A stretch of DNA of 64,000 bases from Bog-473 sp963828505 (GTDB lineage: Bacteria > Actinomycetota > Acidimicrobiia > Acidimicrobiales > RAAP-2): NCBI GenBank assembly GCA_963828505.1, contig CAWHFM010000020.1, positions 1-64,000 of the forward strand, written 5' to 3'. Within the stretch, counting starts at the first letter, position 1. Each line of letters starts with the position of its first letter. The position numbers were made by a program, and so were the translations under genes. The notes below the pieces were generated by a model, which was not told where the DNA came from, did not search any database, and worked only from the letters and a program-made list of their open reading frames with translations. Of this stretch, positions 1 through 8,662 are shown piece after piece.

Positions 1-147
1 GATCCATTCCCGGACGACCCGGTCGTCCTCGAAGTGCATGATGGCGACGACCCATTCGGCTACGGCCCGTGCCGTCGGGGCCCGGCCCACGTAGCCTCCC
101 GTATCGGTGCCGCGGAACATGGACCGCAAAACGACCGTGTCGCCGGC
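1..147 (-). pseudogene. SnoaL-like (NTF2-fold) protein, C-terminal fragment running off the window
   Basis: On the minus strand the frame reads AGDTVVLRSMFRGTDTGGY and then AIMHFEDDRVVREWI before leaving the window. This resembles the second half of SnoaL-like polyketide-cyclase/ester-cyclase proteins, where a GTHTG-type turn precedes an F-x-D-G-K-I-x-E-x-W strand. An in-frame TGA lies just upstream at 148-150, and the N-terminal half expected for the family is not found before the neighbouring dioxygenase ends. The first ATG (120) would start inside the fold. I read it as a truncated or frameshifted relic, but an N-terminus lost to a sequencing error is equally possible. The true stop is outside the window. 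Confidence 0.4.
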
Positions 148-272
148 TCACGGAGGCTCGCGCAACTTCGCGGATGCTTGCCGCGTGCGAAGCGCCCGGT
201 ACCGCCCGATGTCGCTCGGCAGCTGGTTCAGGAGGACTGAGGGCCGCGGTGGCTCGGGAGCGCCGACCCGAC

Positions 273-1133
273 CTACGAGGTCGTAACGACGGCCGACGGG
301 CCGACGGGCCTTTCGCCGCGGAACGTGACGCGGTGCATGACGCGGCGCTTGGTCCCGAAGTCGAAGATCCCGTAGTGCATGGTGGCACGGTTGTCCCAGA
401 AGGCCAGTGTCCCCGGGCTCCAGTGGTAGCGCACCACGAACGCGGGGTCGGTCATGTGCTCGTGGAGGAGGCGGAGGAGGGCGGCGCTCTGCGCTTCGGG
501 CATGTCGGTCACCCGGATCGTGAACTTCGGGTTGACGAAGAGGTTCTTCCGACCCGTCTCCGGGTGCACGCGTACGACGGGGTGCGTCGCCGGCACCAGC
601 CGCGTCAGCTTCTTCCCTTGCCACACGTTCCCGTGCCCCTCCGCGACCGCCTGGGCGTAGTACGGCTCGAAGTGGTAGGCGGAGAGCTCGTCGCACAGCC
701 GGCGAAGGGGTTCGGCCAGTGCCTCGTACGCCGCCCTCGTGTCCGACCACATGGTGTCCCCACCGCTGACGGGAACGTCGATGGAACGCAGCATCGATGC
801 CATGGCGGGACGGCTCATGAACGTGATGTCCGTGTGCCAGAAGTCCGTACGATCCTTCGTGCCGTCGATGGTGTGGATCTCGGCCTTCTCCACCACCCTC
901 GGCTCCACCGGGTGGCTCTCGGTCGGCTCGCCGAAGCGACCGGCGAAGCCGACCTGAGCTTCGTCGTCGAGCTTCTGGTCGGGGAAGAACACGACGAGGC
1001 GCTCCAACCAGACCCGACGGATGGCGGCGATGACGCCGTCGTCGAGCTCGGCCGAGCAGTCGATGCCATGGATCTCCGCCCCGATGGTCGGGCTCAGCGG
1101 GCGCACGTCGAGCTGGACCGCGGTGGAGGTCAC
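273..1133 (-). CDS. TauD/TfdA-family 2-oxoglutarate-dependent dioxygenase
   Basis: The 286-aa protein belongs to the Fe(II)/2-oxoglutarate dioxygenases that open with an LSPTIGAEI-type segment, as TauD and TfdA do. The metal facial triad is visible as FWHTD (His100, Asp102) and a distal His in MHYG (His253). Arg264 in the following RRVMHR is placed to bind the 2-oxoglutarate carboxylate. The family oxidises sulfonates, phenoxyacetates, alkyl sulfates and similar small acids; nothing in the neighbourhood fixes the substrate. The start is GTG at 1133. It is the last intact gene of a minus-strand run that includes the glutaminase and protease genes, 76 bp after the latter. Family assignment is firm, substrate unknown. 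Confidence 0.88.
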   Translation of the reverse strand: MTSTAVQLDVRPLSPTIGAEIHGIDCSAELDDGVIAAIRRVWLERLVVFFPDQKLDDEAQVGFAGRFGEPTESHPVEPRVVEKAEIHTIDGTKDRTDFWHTDITFMSRPAMASMLRSIDVPVSGGDTMWSDTRAAYEALAEPLRRLCDELSAYHFEPYYAQAVAEGHGNVWQGKKLTRLVPATHPVVRVHPETGRKNLFVNPKFTIRVTDMPEAQSAALLRLLHEHMTDPAFVVRYHWSPGTLAFWDNRATMHYGIFDFGTKRRVMHRVTFRGERPVGPSAVVTTS

Positions 1134-1209
1134 GCGCCCATGGTGCCAGACCTACAGGAAGCTCGACGTTCCCGCCTGGGACCCGGCGCCCGACTTGCCC
1201 GCGCCAGGT

Positions 1210-1962
1210 TCACTCCGTGCGCTCTTCCTTGATGTCGACGCCGTAAGAGAGCCGGGGCAGGTCGGCGATCGCACTCAGCATGTGCTGCTCCCAGACGTCC
1301 CGCAACTCGCCCAACAGCGGTGCGTCGCTCTCGATGCGGAATTCGTCGACGAACGCGGAACCGTTCAGGTACACCGCCACGTCATAGGGCGGGCCCACCG
1401 ACAGGTTTGCCCTCGCCGTGCTCATCATGGAGCCGAGGGCGACCTTCGTCGCCGTGTCGATGTCGACGTGGGCCTCGACGGCGAGTTCGAGCATGAACTT
1501 GCCGTACTTGCTCTCGCCGATCTGGAGGAAGGGCCGCTCATCCGAGGCGCGGATGTAGTTGCCCTCCGGGTACACGAGCAGGATGTCGGGAGCTTCGGGC
1601 AGGATCTGGCCGCCGAGGATGAAGGTCGCCGTTCCGTCCGCACCCGACGACGACAGGGCGGCGTGGTGCTCCGCCGCCACCTCCCGGATCAGCCGGCCGA
1701 TGTAGAGCGCCGCCTCGAAAAGGTGGTGACACGACGCCAGGTTCTCGCCGTCGGTCTGGAGGAGGTCGCGTGCGATCCGGTCCAGCACCTCCTGGGTGGT
1801 GGCGAGGTTGCCGGCCGACTCCAGGACGAAGACGCGGTCCTCGGTGGGCCGGAAGACGTGCAACTTGCGATAGGTGCCGACGTTGTCCACCCCGGCGTTC
1901 GTCCGCGTGTCGGCGAGGAACACCAGTCCCTCGTTGAGGCGCAATGCGAGACAGTAGGTCAA
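1210..1962 (-). CDS. proteasome-type (Ntn-hydrolase) peptidase
   Basis: This 250-aa protein starts LTYCLALRLNEGLVFLADTR and carries the SDTRTNAG-like and SAGNLATTQ segments typical of bacterial 'proteasome-type proteases' (COG3484-like), distant relatives of proteasome beta subunits and HslV. Thr2 would be the N-terminal nucleophile after removal of the initiator residue. The start is a TTG whose last two bases lie in the TGA of the upstream glutaminase gene (TTGA overlap), so the pair is probably translationally coupled. A much longer reading upstream is open but runs through the glutaminase gene and is rejected. Substrates of this family are not established. In other bacteria such genes often sit beside transglutaminase-like proteins; here the partner is a glutaminase. 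Confidence 0.8.
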   Translation of the reverse strand: MTYCLALRLNEGLVFLADTRTNAGVDNVGTYRKLHVFRPTEDRVFVLESAGNLATTQEVLDRIARDLLQTDGENLASCHHLFEAALYIGRLIREVAAEHHAALSSSGADGTATFILGGQILPEAPDILLVYPEGNYIRASDERPFLQIGESKYGKFMLELAVEAHVDIDTATKVALGSMMSTARANLSVGPPYDVAVYLNGSAFVDEFRIESDAPLLGELRDVWEQHMLSAIADLPRLSYGVDIKEERTE

Positions 1963-3011
1963 CCGAACTCCTCTTCCAGGTCGCGGGCACCGTCCGATGC
2001 GACGTCCGATGCGTAGGGACTGGAGGCGAAGAGGTTCAACCCCAGCCGCTCCGAGAGGTACCGGGTCACCCGCTGCCCTCGGATGCTGTTGCCGGCCTCG
2101 TCGAGCGGAGGCGAAAAGGTGGCGAGCCCGCCCTTGCCCGGGGAGACCGTCACCAGGCCCCCGCTGACCCCGCTCTTGCCGGGCAACCCGACCTCGAAGA
2201 GCCAGTCGCCGGAGCGCTCGTAGAGGCCTGCCGTAGCCAGGACCGCGAGCACGCGCTTGCAGTTGTCGGCGCTGACGACCGCCTCTCCCGTGACGGGGTT
2301 CACGCCCCCGTCGCTCAGGGTGGCTCCCATGACGGCGAGATCCCTTGCACTCACCGCGACGGAGCACTGACGGGTGTAGATGTCAGTGGCGACATCGGGA
2401 TCGCAGTACATGCGCCCGTAGCTGTCGATGAGATGGGCGATGCCGCGATTGCGGAAGTTCGTCGCCGCCTCGGATTCGTAGACCTCCTCGTCGACCGCCA
2501 GCGGGCGACCGGCGAACCGGCTCAGCCCATCCACGATGAAGTCGAACTTCTCCTCGGCCGAGGCACCCGGTACGAGGCTGGTGGTAGCGATGGCGCCGGC
2601 GTTGACCATCGGGTTGATGGTGCGGTCCGGATTGAGCTCTATCGCCATGACCGAGTTGAACGGAAGCCCGGTGCTGTTGACGCCGAGGTAGTCTCGGGCT
2701 TGCCGGTAGCCGATGGACTCGCAGACCAGGGCGAAGGTGAACAGCTTCGAGATGCTCTGGATGGAGAAGAGGTGGTCGGCGTCCCCTACGGCGACCGACC
2801 TCCCACCCACGCCGACGAGGCAGACGCCGAACTGCGTGACCGAGGCTTTGGCCAGGGCCGGTATGTAGTCGGCGATCATCCCGTCCGTCAGTCCCCGGTA
2901 CCGCTGGTACGCCTCGACCACGACGGCGCTGACCTCGTCCGCCGAAGGCAGGCGGCCGGTCGAGACCGGAAGCGTTGCCTGCTCTACGTCCAGTGGCTCC
3001 TCGTCGAACAT
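1959..3011 (-). CDS. glsA: glutaminase A
   Basis: The 350-aa protein hydrolyses L-glutamine to glutamate and ammonia. It has the serine-dependent beta-lactamase-like glutaminase fold: the SxxK motif is in FSIQSISKLF (Ser86, Lys89), followed by NPMVNAGAI and a C-terminal GKSGVSGG loop. The ATG at 3011 is preferred because it gives the usual N-terminus (a short tail, then SADEVSAVVVEAY); an upstream in-frame extension to 3188 runs into the propeller gene. Its 3' end overlaps the start of the Ntn peptidase gene by 4 bp. The tail after SERLGLNLF is slightly extended and acidic. The enzyme is cytoplasmic and would supply glutamate or ammonia, perhaps also acid resistance. Confidence 0.93.
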   Translation of the reverse strand: MFDEEPLDVEQATLPVSTGRLPSADEVSAVVVEAYQRYRGLTDGMIADYIPALAKASVTQFGVCLVGVGGRSVAVGDADHLFSIQSISKLFTFALVCESIGYRQARDYLGVNSTGLPFNSVMAIELNPDRTINPMVNAGAIATTSLVPGASAEEKFDFIVDGLSRFAGRPLAVDEEVYESEAATNFRNRGIAHLIDSYGRMYCDPDVATDIYTRQCSVAVSARDLAVMGATLSDGGVNPVTGEAVVSADNCKRVLAVLATAGLYERSGDWLFEVGLPGKSGVSGGLVTVSPGKGGLATFSPPLDEAGNSIRGQRVTRYLSERLGLNLFASSPYASDVASDGARDLEEEFG

Positions 3012-3054
3012 GTTGCCGACAGGTGTAGCAGACGGCCGTCCGGCCAGGATCTCC

Positions 3055-4290
3055 CTACGGGAGCGTCCCCACCACGACTTGCTCCAGGTCGCCGGACCCG
3101 TAGTCGCTGACAACGAGCGTCGTGCCGTCCCGGCTGACGGCCATGTCCCGCGGGAAGTCCCCGGCCCCGACGTAGCCGTCCAGTACAAGCGAGCGCCCGC
3201 TGGCCGAAATCACGGCCAGGTTGGACTGGGCGCGGCCGACCTCGAAGCGGTTCGAGTCCGCCACGACGATCCTCGTGCCGCGGTCCGCCAGCGCCACGCC
3301 GACCGGAGCCTCCCCCACGGCTACCTTCGCCACCAGAGCGGACGCCGGGTGCGACGCCAGAGCCGGAGCCGAGAACTCCAGCAGGTCGTCGCTGCCACGC
3401 GCCGTCACGTACACGAACCCCTTCGTGGCGACCGCCCGCACCGGGCTGCAGCCGGCCCACACCGTCGACACGACGGATCGCGACGGATCGACCTCGGCGC
3501 GGTGCAGGTCGACCGTGGTGAGGGTGCCCTCTTGCCCCGACTGCGTGGCCGCCTCGCTGGTGGCGTACAGGAACCGGCCATCGGGGGAGATCGCCATTCC
3601 CACGGGCGCGACGCCGGTCGGGATCATCCCGACCAGTTCCGAGGGCCGGAAACCCGCGGTCAGCGCGCGCTTCAGGTCGAAGACCGCCACCTCGTCGGAG
3701 TCCTCGAGGCTGACGAACACGTCGCGGCCGTCCGGTGAGACCACCGTCTCGATCGCCCCAGTGCCCTTGGTCGTGAACGAACCCAGCAACCACGACGACG
3801 GCCGCGAGCGTGGCTGCTGCATCCGCGCCACGGAGAACACGCTCGCCCCGCTTCCGGCGGCCGCCACCAGATCGCGGCCGTCGGGGCTCATGGCCAGGCC
3901 GGCCATCGACGGCTCGTCCGGGAAGGTCCCGACGCGCGCCCGGGCGAGACCCGACGGCGTGACCGAGTAGCGCTCCACGGCACTGGCGGCGCGGCCCGGC
4001 CCAGGCCCCGACGGCGGCTGCTCGGGATTGACCAGCGAATCGGTGAACACATCCTTGCCCCCGGGCCCGAACGCCACTCCGAAGGGCGTGAGGAGCCCCG
4101 TGGCGAGGTGCGACTCGACGTGCACCAACGTCGGCGCCGGCGCCACCGCGTCGGAGCAACCCACCGTGGCGCCGACGGTTCCGAGTGCGGGCGCGGCGGA
4201 CACGCTCACGCCGGGCCACGGAGCGGAGAGGGCGAGAATGGCCGCCAGCGTCGACACGCCGACACTCGCAACCGCTCTGGGGCGCGCCAC
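3055..4290 (-). CDS. secreted YVTN/WD40-like beta-propeller protein
   Basis: The 411-aa protein begins with a basic residue cluster and a hydrophobic stretch (VSTLAAILALSAPWPG), an export signal. It then carries repeated blades of the type MAISPDGRFLYATS, VVSPDGRDVFVSL, LAMSPDGRDLVAA and MAVSRDGTTLVVS, the SPDG signature of YVTN/lactonase-like propellers. A conserved Cys shortly after the signal (GCSDAVAPAP) is too far from a proper lipobox to call a lipoprotein. It lies 41 bp after the CoA-transferase gene and 43 bp before glsA on the same strand. The start is GTG at 4290, with no clear ribosome site. A binding or scaffold role outside the membrane is likely; no catalytic residues are recognisable. 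Confidence 0.8.
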   Translation of the reverse strand: MARPRAVASVGVSTLAAILALSAPWPGVSVSAAPALGTVGATVGCSDAVAPAPTLVHVESHLATGLLTPFGVAFGPGGKDVFTDSLVNPEQPPSGPGPGRAASAVERYSVTPSGLARARVGTFPDEPSMAGLAMSPDGRDLVAAAGSGASVFSVARMQQPRSRPSSWLLGSFTTKGTGAIETVVSPDGRDVFVSLEDSDEVAVFDLKRALTAGFRPSELVGMIPTGVAPVGMAISPDGRFLYATSEAATQSGQEGTLTTVDLHRAEVDPSRSVVSTVWAGCSPVRAVATKGFVYVTARGSDDLLEFSAPALASHPASALVAKVAVGEAPVGVALADRGTRIVVADSNRFEVGRAQSNLAVISASGRSLVLDGYVGAGDFPRDMAVSRDGTTLVVSDYGSGDLEQVVVGTLP

Positions 4291-4331
4291 GCCGACAGGC
4301 CAGAGCGACCTCTTCGCCGGGATCCGTCCGG

Positions 4332-5576
4332 TCAGACCACCGCCCCGGCGATCTTGGCCTGGAGGATCTCCTCCTCGTCCATCCCGAGCTCAGCGAGGAA
4401 CTCGTCGGTGTCGGCCCCGAAGTCGGGCGCGTGGGCCAGGGCCGGCGGCGTGCGGTCGAACTGCGCCGGCGCCGCGACGAGGGGGAGGACGACGTTCCCG
4501 TCGTACTCGACCTGCTGCACGTAACCGTTGGCCACCGCCTGGGGATCGGCAGGGAGCTCCAGGACGTTCTGCATCAGGTCGAACTGACCCGGCTGGGTCG
4601 CCAGCGCCGCGCGCGCCTCGTCGAGGGAGAGCGACGCCAGCGTCCGCTCTATTTCGTTGACCGCCTCCCGGATGTGCGCGCCCAGAGCGTCGGAGGTATT
4701 GAAGCGCTCGTCGCTGCGCAGGTCCTCCCGCCCCAAGGCGACGAGGACGCCGTCCCAGTAAAGGTCGCGCTGGAGCATGCACAGAGACAGCCAGCGGCCG
4801 TCGGACGTCCGGTAGTTGTTGACCAGGGGGTTGGCCATGTTGGGCGTCGCACGCTCGTCCCGCGAGACACTCCCACCGGCGGCCGCCGCCTGGGCGACCA
4901 TCACGGCCGCACCCACGATCGGCATCTGCAGCGCCCACATCGCGGTGCCGAGCAAGCCGACGTCGACGACAGCGCCCTCCCCGGTTCGGGACCGGCGGAA
5001 CAGCGCCGCGGCGATCCCGCCGGCGAGCGCCATCCCGCTCAGCGAGTCACCGAACGCACCTCCCGGTTGGCCGATCGGCCGTTCCGCGCCGGGCGGCGTC
5101 ACCAGCATCCCGACGCCGCCGCGGGCCCAGAAGCTGATGGCGTCGTACCCCCCCTGCTCCGCCTCGTCGCCGAGCGCACCCTGCCCGGTCCCACACCCGT
5201 AGACGATGGAGGGGTTCACCGCCTGGAGGTCGTCGATGTCGATCCCGAACTTGCGGCGGGTGGGGGGCAGATAGCTGGTGAGGAACACGTCGGCCTCGGC
5301 GGCGGCCTTGAGGACGATCCCCCTGGCGTCGGGGTGCTTCAGGTCGATCCCCACGCTGCGCTTGCCGCGGTTCCAGGCCTCCCACGGGAACGAGGGACCT
5401 CCATCGCCGCCGACGCCGCCACTGATGAGCCCGCGGATGGGGTCACCGGTCGGGGGCTCGATCTTGACGACGTCCGCTCCCCAATCAGCCAGCACCGCAC
5501 CGGCGGAGGGTACGAAGGCCCACGCCGAGACCTCGAGCACCTTGACCCCTTCGAGCACGCGTTCCACTGAGCTCAT
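4332..5576 (-). CDS. CaiB/BaiF family III CoA-transferase
   Basis: The 414-aa protein matches class III CoA-transferases, which move CoA between carboxylic acids through an enzyme aspartyl-CoA anhydride. Visible marks are VLADWGADVVKIEPPTGDP near the N-terminus, NRGKRSVGIDLK, and the GGYDAISFWARGG segment whose Asp145 is the catalytic carboxylate. Two starts compete. ATG 5576 has AAAGG directly against it, whereas GTG 5567 has AAGGA eight bases upstream and gives MERVLEGVKVLEVS, the common family N-terminus. GTG 5567 may be the true start. The acyl substrate cannot be read from the sequence. It is first in the minus-strand run that continues to the dioxygenase. Confidence 0.88.
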   Translation of the reverse strand: MSSVERVLEGVKVLEVSAWAFVPSAGAVLADWGADVVKIEPPTGDPIRGLISGGVGGDGGPSFPWEAWNRGKRSVGIDLKHPDARGIVLKAAAEADVFLTSYLPPTRRKFGIDIDDLQAVNPSIVYGCGTGQGALGDEAEQGGYDAISFWARGGVGMLVTPPGAERPIGQPGGAFGDSLSGMALAGGIAAALFRRSRTGEGAVVDVGLLGTAMWALQMPIVGAAVMVAQAAAAGGSVSRDERATPNMANPLVNNYRTSDGRWLSLCMLQRDLYWDGVLVALGREDLRSDERFNTSDALGAHIREAVNEIERTLASLSLDEARAALATQPGQFDLMQNVLELPADPQAVANGYVQQVEYDGNVVLPLVAAPAQFDRTPPALAHAPDFGADTDEFLAELGMDEEEILQAKIAGAVV

Positions 5577-5804
5577 CCTTTCGTCGTCGCCACCACGCGG
5601 CCCGGGCAGCGGCACATTCTCGCAGTCGAACCGCCGATGCGCCCCACTCCGACCCGTACCCAGCCCAGAGGCGCGGCGGGCCGCCCCCCACGACGCCATG
5701 ATGGGAGCGGTGAACGCGCACGTGCACCTCACGGCTGGCACGGCGCCGGGAGCCCGGGACGGGCCGAGCACCGCGGTCACCCTCACGTCATTCGTCGGAG
5801 CCGG

Positions 5805-7352
5805 GTGACCGCCGAGGGCGAGCAGTCGGCCGGCGCTGCGACGGCGGCGCCACTGGTCCTGAAGAGCGCCCGGGGCCGCTGGGTCATCGCCGCCACCGTC
5901 CTCGGCTCGGGCATGGCCCTGCTCGATTCGACCGTCGTCGGCATCGCCCTGCCGTCGGTGAACCGCAGCTTCCACGGCGGGGTGGGCTCGCTGCAGTGGG
6001 TGGTGACCGGGTACCTGCTGACGCTGGCGGCCTTCCTCCTGCTCGGCGGCTCGCTCGGGGACCACTTCGGGCGGCGGCGCATCTTCCTCATCGGGACGGT
6101 CTGGTTCGCTCTGTCCTCCGCCGCCTGCGGCCTGGCGCCCAGCAGCGGTCTGCTCGTGGCCGCTCGGGTCGTCCAAGGTGTCGGCGGCGCACTCATGGCC
6201 CCGGCGAGCCTGGCCATCATCCAGGCCTCGTTCCGCCCCGAGGACCGGGCCCGGGCCATCGGGGCCTGGTCGGGCCTGGGGGGTGTGGCCGCCGCTGCGG
6301 GTCCCCTCGTCGGCGGCTACCTCCTCGCCGTGGCCTCGTGGCGCTGGGTGTTCTTCATCAACCTGCCCGTGGCGGCCGCCGTGGTGGCGGTGACCTCGCG
6401 GCACGTTCCCGAGTCGCGCGACCCTGCCGCTGACGCACGCGTCGACGTGTGGGGAGCATCGCTGGCCGTTGCGTTCCTGGCCGGCTTGACGTACGCGCTC
6501 ATCGAGGGTCCGACGCGTGGCTGGTCGGACCCGGCCGTGCTCTTCGGGCTCGCCGTGACGGCCCTGGCCGGTCCGGCTTTTTTGCTCATAGAGCGGAGAT
6601 CGTCGCACCCCATGCTGCCCCTCGAGCTCTTCCGGTCCCGCCAGTTCAGCGGCGCCAACGGCGTCACCTTCGCCGTCTACGGCGCCCTCGGCGGCGCGCT
6701 GTTCCTGCTGCCGGTCGAGCTCCAGCTGGTGGCGCACTACACCCCGCTCGAGTCCGGTTTGGCTCTGTTCCCTCTGACCCTCGTGATGCTCACACTCTCG
6801 GCCCGCTCGGGCCAGCTCTCGGCGCGGATAGGACCACGGCTGCAGATGACCGTGGGACCGTTGATCGTCGCCGCCGGGTTGGCCCTGCTGGTCCGGGCCA
6901 CCAACCCCGGGAGCTACCTGACCCAGGTCTTCCCGGCCGTCCTCCTCTTCGCCTTCGGGCTGGCCGTCACCGTGGCCCCGCTCACGGCCACCGCCATGGG
7001 CGCGGCACCGACGGAGCACTCAGGCATCGCGTCCGCGGTCAACAACGTGGTCGCCCGGGCGGCCAGCCTCCTGGCTGTCGCCGTGCTTCCTCTCGTGGCG
7101 GGTCTGACCGGGGCGGCTGCGCTCGCTCCCGAGGAGTTGGCCGCCGGCTTCCGCACCGCGATGCTGATCTCGGGGGCCGTCTGCGCTCTTGGCGCGGTGG
7201 TCTCGGCGCTCACCATTCGCAACCCGGTTCGGGCTCCGGCGGCGGAGGCGCCCGCTCCGGCGCCGGTCCGCACCTGGTCGTGCGGCGTGAACGGGCCGCC
7301 CGTGGGTGCCGCAGCGGCTTCGCTAGGCCCCGACGGGCCGCGGGTGCGCTGA
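5805..7352 (+). CDS. MFS efflux transporter, DHA2 (EmrB/QacA-like) family
   Basis: The 515-aa membrane protein has about 14 predicted hydrophobic helices. The family marks are LLDSTVVGIALPSV in helix 1, the loop 2-3 motif LGDHFGRRRIF, ARVVQGVGGALMAPASLAI, and motif C GLGGVAAAAGPLVGGYLL, all features of drug:H+ antiporter family 2. The GTG at 5805 has GGAG four bases upstream; an ATG far upstream (5637) would add a non-membrane tail through the intergenic region. The C-terminus is a Pro/Ala-rich tail. It is followed after 41 bp by the OYE-like reductase on the same strand. Substrate unknown; export of hydrophobic compounds is the family role. Confidence 0.88.
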   Translation: MTAEGEQSAGAATAAPLVLKSARGRWVIAATVLGSGMALLDSTVVGIALPSVNRSFHGGVGSLQWVVTGYLLTLAAFLLLGGSLGDHFGRRRIFLIGTVWFALSSAACGLAPSSGLLVAARVVQGVGGALMAPASLAIIQASFRPEDRARAIGAWSGLGGVAAAAGPLVGGYLLAVASWRWVFFINLPVAAAVVAVTSRHVPESRDPAADARVDVWGASLAVAFLAGLTYALIEGPTRGWSDPAVLFGLAVTALAGPAFLLIERRSSHPMLPLELFRSRQFSGANGVTFAVYGALGGALFLLPVELQLVAHYTPLESGLALFPLTLVMLTLSARSGQLSARIGPRLQMTVGPLIVAAGLALLVRATNPGSYLTQVFPAVLLFAFGLAVTVAPLTATAMGAAPTEHSGIASAVNNVVARAASLLAVAVLPLVAGLTGAAALAPEELAAGFRTAMLISGAVCALGAVVSALTIRNPVRAPAAEAPAPAPVRTWSCGVNGPPVGAAAASLGPDGPRVR

Positions 7353-7393
7353 AGCAGCGTGCGGGGCGGGCGGCGGTCGGCCAAGGTAGGTGG

Positions 7394-8629
7394 ATGGCAC
7401 GACGGGCAGCGAGTGGTTCGGGAGCGGCGCCAGGTGCGCCCGAAGTCTTCGCACCGGCCGCGCTCGGACCGGTCACACTCCGCAACCGCATCATCAAGGC
7501 GGCGACCTTCGAGGGCCGCACCCCGAGGGGCGAGGTAGGGGACGAGCTGGTCGGGTTCCACCGCCGGGTCGCCGCGGGCGGAGTGGGCATGACCACGGTC
7601 GCCTACCTGGCGGTCTCGCCCGAAGGCCGCACGGACCGGCACTGCTCCATGCTCAGCGAGGACACTGTCCCGGGGCTACGGCGGCTGACCGACGCCGTCC
7701 ACGGCGAGGGGGCGGCCGCGGCGGCGCAGATCGGCCACGCCGGTCCGGTAGCGAACGGCCGGTCGAACGGCGCGCCTGCGCTCTCGCCTTCGGGCGGCTT
7801 CACGCCGATGGGCTCGCGCCTGCGTGCTATCGACGTGGCGGGGATCGAACGGGTCACCGAGGACTACCGTCGCGCCGCAACGTTGGCGGTCGAGGCGGGC
7901 TTCGACAGCATCGAGGTGCACGTCGGGCACAACTACCTGCTTAGTGCGTTCCTCAGCCCGAAGCTCAACAAGCGGGACGACCAGTTCGGGGGCTCGGTCG
8001 AGAACCGCGCCCGCTTCGCCCGCACGGTGCTCAGGACGGTGCGCGACGCGGCCGGGTCCCAGGTGGCGGTGACGGCCAAGCTCAACATGGCCGACGGCGT
8101 GCCCGGAGGGTTGTGGCTCGACGAGAGCGTCGAGGTGGCGCGACTATTCGAGCAGGACGGCGCGCTCGACGCGCTCGAACTCACCGGGGGCAGCTCGCTG
8201 GCCAACCCGATGTACCTGTTCCGGGGCGACGCGCCGTTGGAGGAGTTCGGAGCGACCCTGCCCCAGCCGGTGCGCTTCGGTTTCCGGTTCGTGGGCGGGC
8301 GCTTCCTCCGGTCCTACCCCTACGAGGAGGCTTTCTTCCTCCCCTTCGCCCGGCAGTTCCTCGCCGCGCTGACCTCGCTGCCGTTGATCCTCCTCGGTGG
8401 CATCACCGAGCTACAGACGGTGCAGTCGGCACTGGCGGAGGGGTTTGCGTTCGTGGCCATGGCCCGCGCGCTGCTGCGCGAGCCCGACCTACCGGCTCGC
8501 ATGCAGGCGGGTACAGCCTCGACATCGTTGTGCATCCACTGCAACAAGTGCATGCCCACCATCTACTCCGGCACTCGATGCGTCCTGGTGCCCGGCTCGG
8601 CGGGAGCCGACCGCAGCGGCAGCAGCTGA
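7394..8629 (+). CDS. Old Yellow Enzyme-like NADH:flavin oxidoreductase
   Basis: The 411-aa TIM-barrel flavoprotein has the OYE signature order: LRNRIIKAATFEG at the start of strand 1, AQIGHAG, the GFDSIEVHVGHNYLLSAFLSP active-site segment, NKRDDQFGGSVENRARF, and the phosphate-binding LILLGGITE and AMARALLREP near the end. The usual H-x-x-H/N pair is represented by HVGHNY. The C-terminus contains CIHCNKCMPTIYSGTRC, close to the Fe-S motif of 2,4-dienoyl-CoA reductase relatives, but here the protein ends soon after and lacks their FAD/NAD domains. ATG 7394 follows an AAGGTAGGTGG ribosome site. It probably reduces an activated C=C bond and may act with the adjacent exporter or amidase. Confidence 0.86.
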   Translation: MARRAASGSGAAPGAPEVFAPAALGPVTLRNRIIKAATFEGRTPRGEVGDELVGFHRRVAAGGVGMTTVAYLAVSPEGRTDRHCSMLSEDTVPGLRRLTDAVHGEGAAAAAQIGHAGPVANGRSNGAPALSPSGGFTPMGSRLRAIDVAGIERVTEDYRRAATLAVEAGFDSIEVHVGHNYLLSAFLSPKLNKRDDQFGGSVENRARFARTVLRTVRDAAGSQVAVTAKLNMADGVPGGLWLDESVEVARLFEQDGALDALELTGGSSLANPMYLFRGDAPLEEFGATLPQPVRFGFRFVGGRFLRSYPYEEAFFLPFARQFLAALTSLPLILLGGITELQTVQSALAEGFAFVAMARALLREPDLPARMQAGTASTSLCIHCNKCMPTIYSGTRCVLVPGSAGADRSGSS

Positions 8630-8662
8630 CGCGGCAGCGGGCGCACCGCGCCCAACAGTGGC

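Noticed and set aside
69..1232. 387-codon plus-strand open frame opposite the dioxygenase
   Set aside because: It is the antisense shadow of the TauD-like gene in GC-rich DNA; the residues are Arg/Val/Gly-rich with no domain, and the minus-strand frame has all family motifs.
4332..7019. 895-codon minus-strand frame extending far beyond the CoA-transferase
   Set aside because: Only the part below 5576 has protein features; the rest lies opposite the MFS gene and is low-complexity Gly/Arg/Gln.
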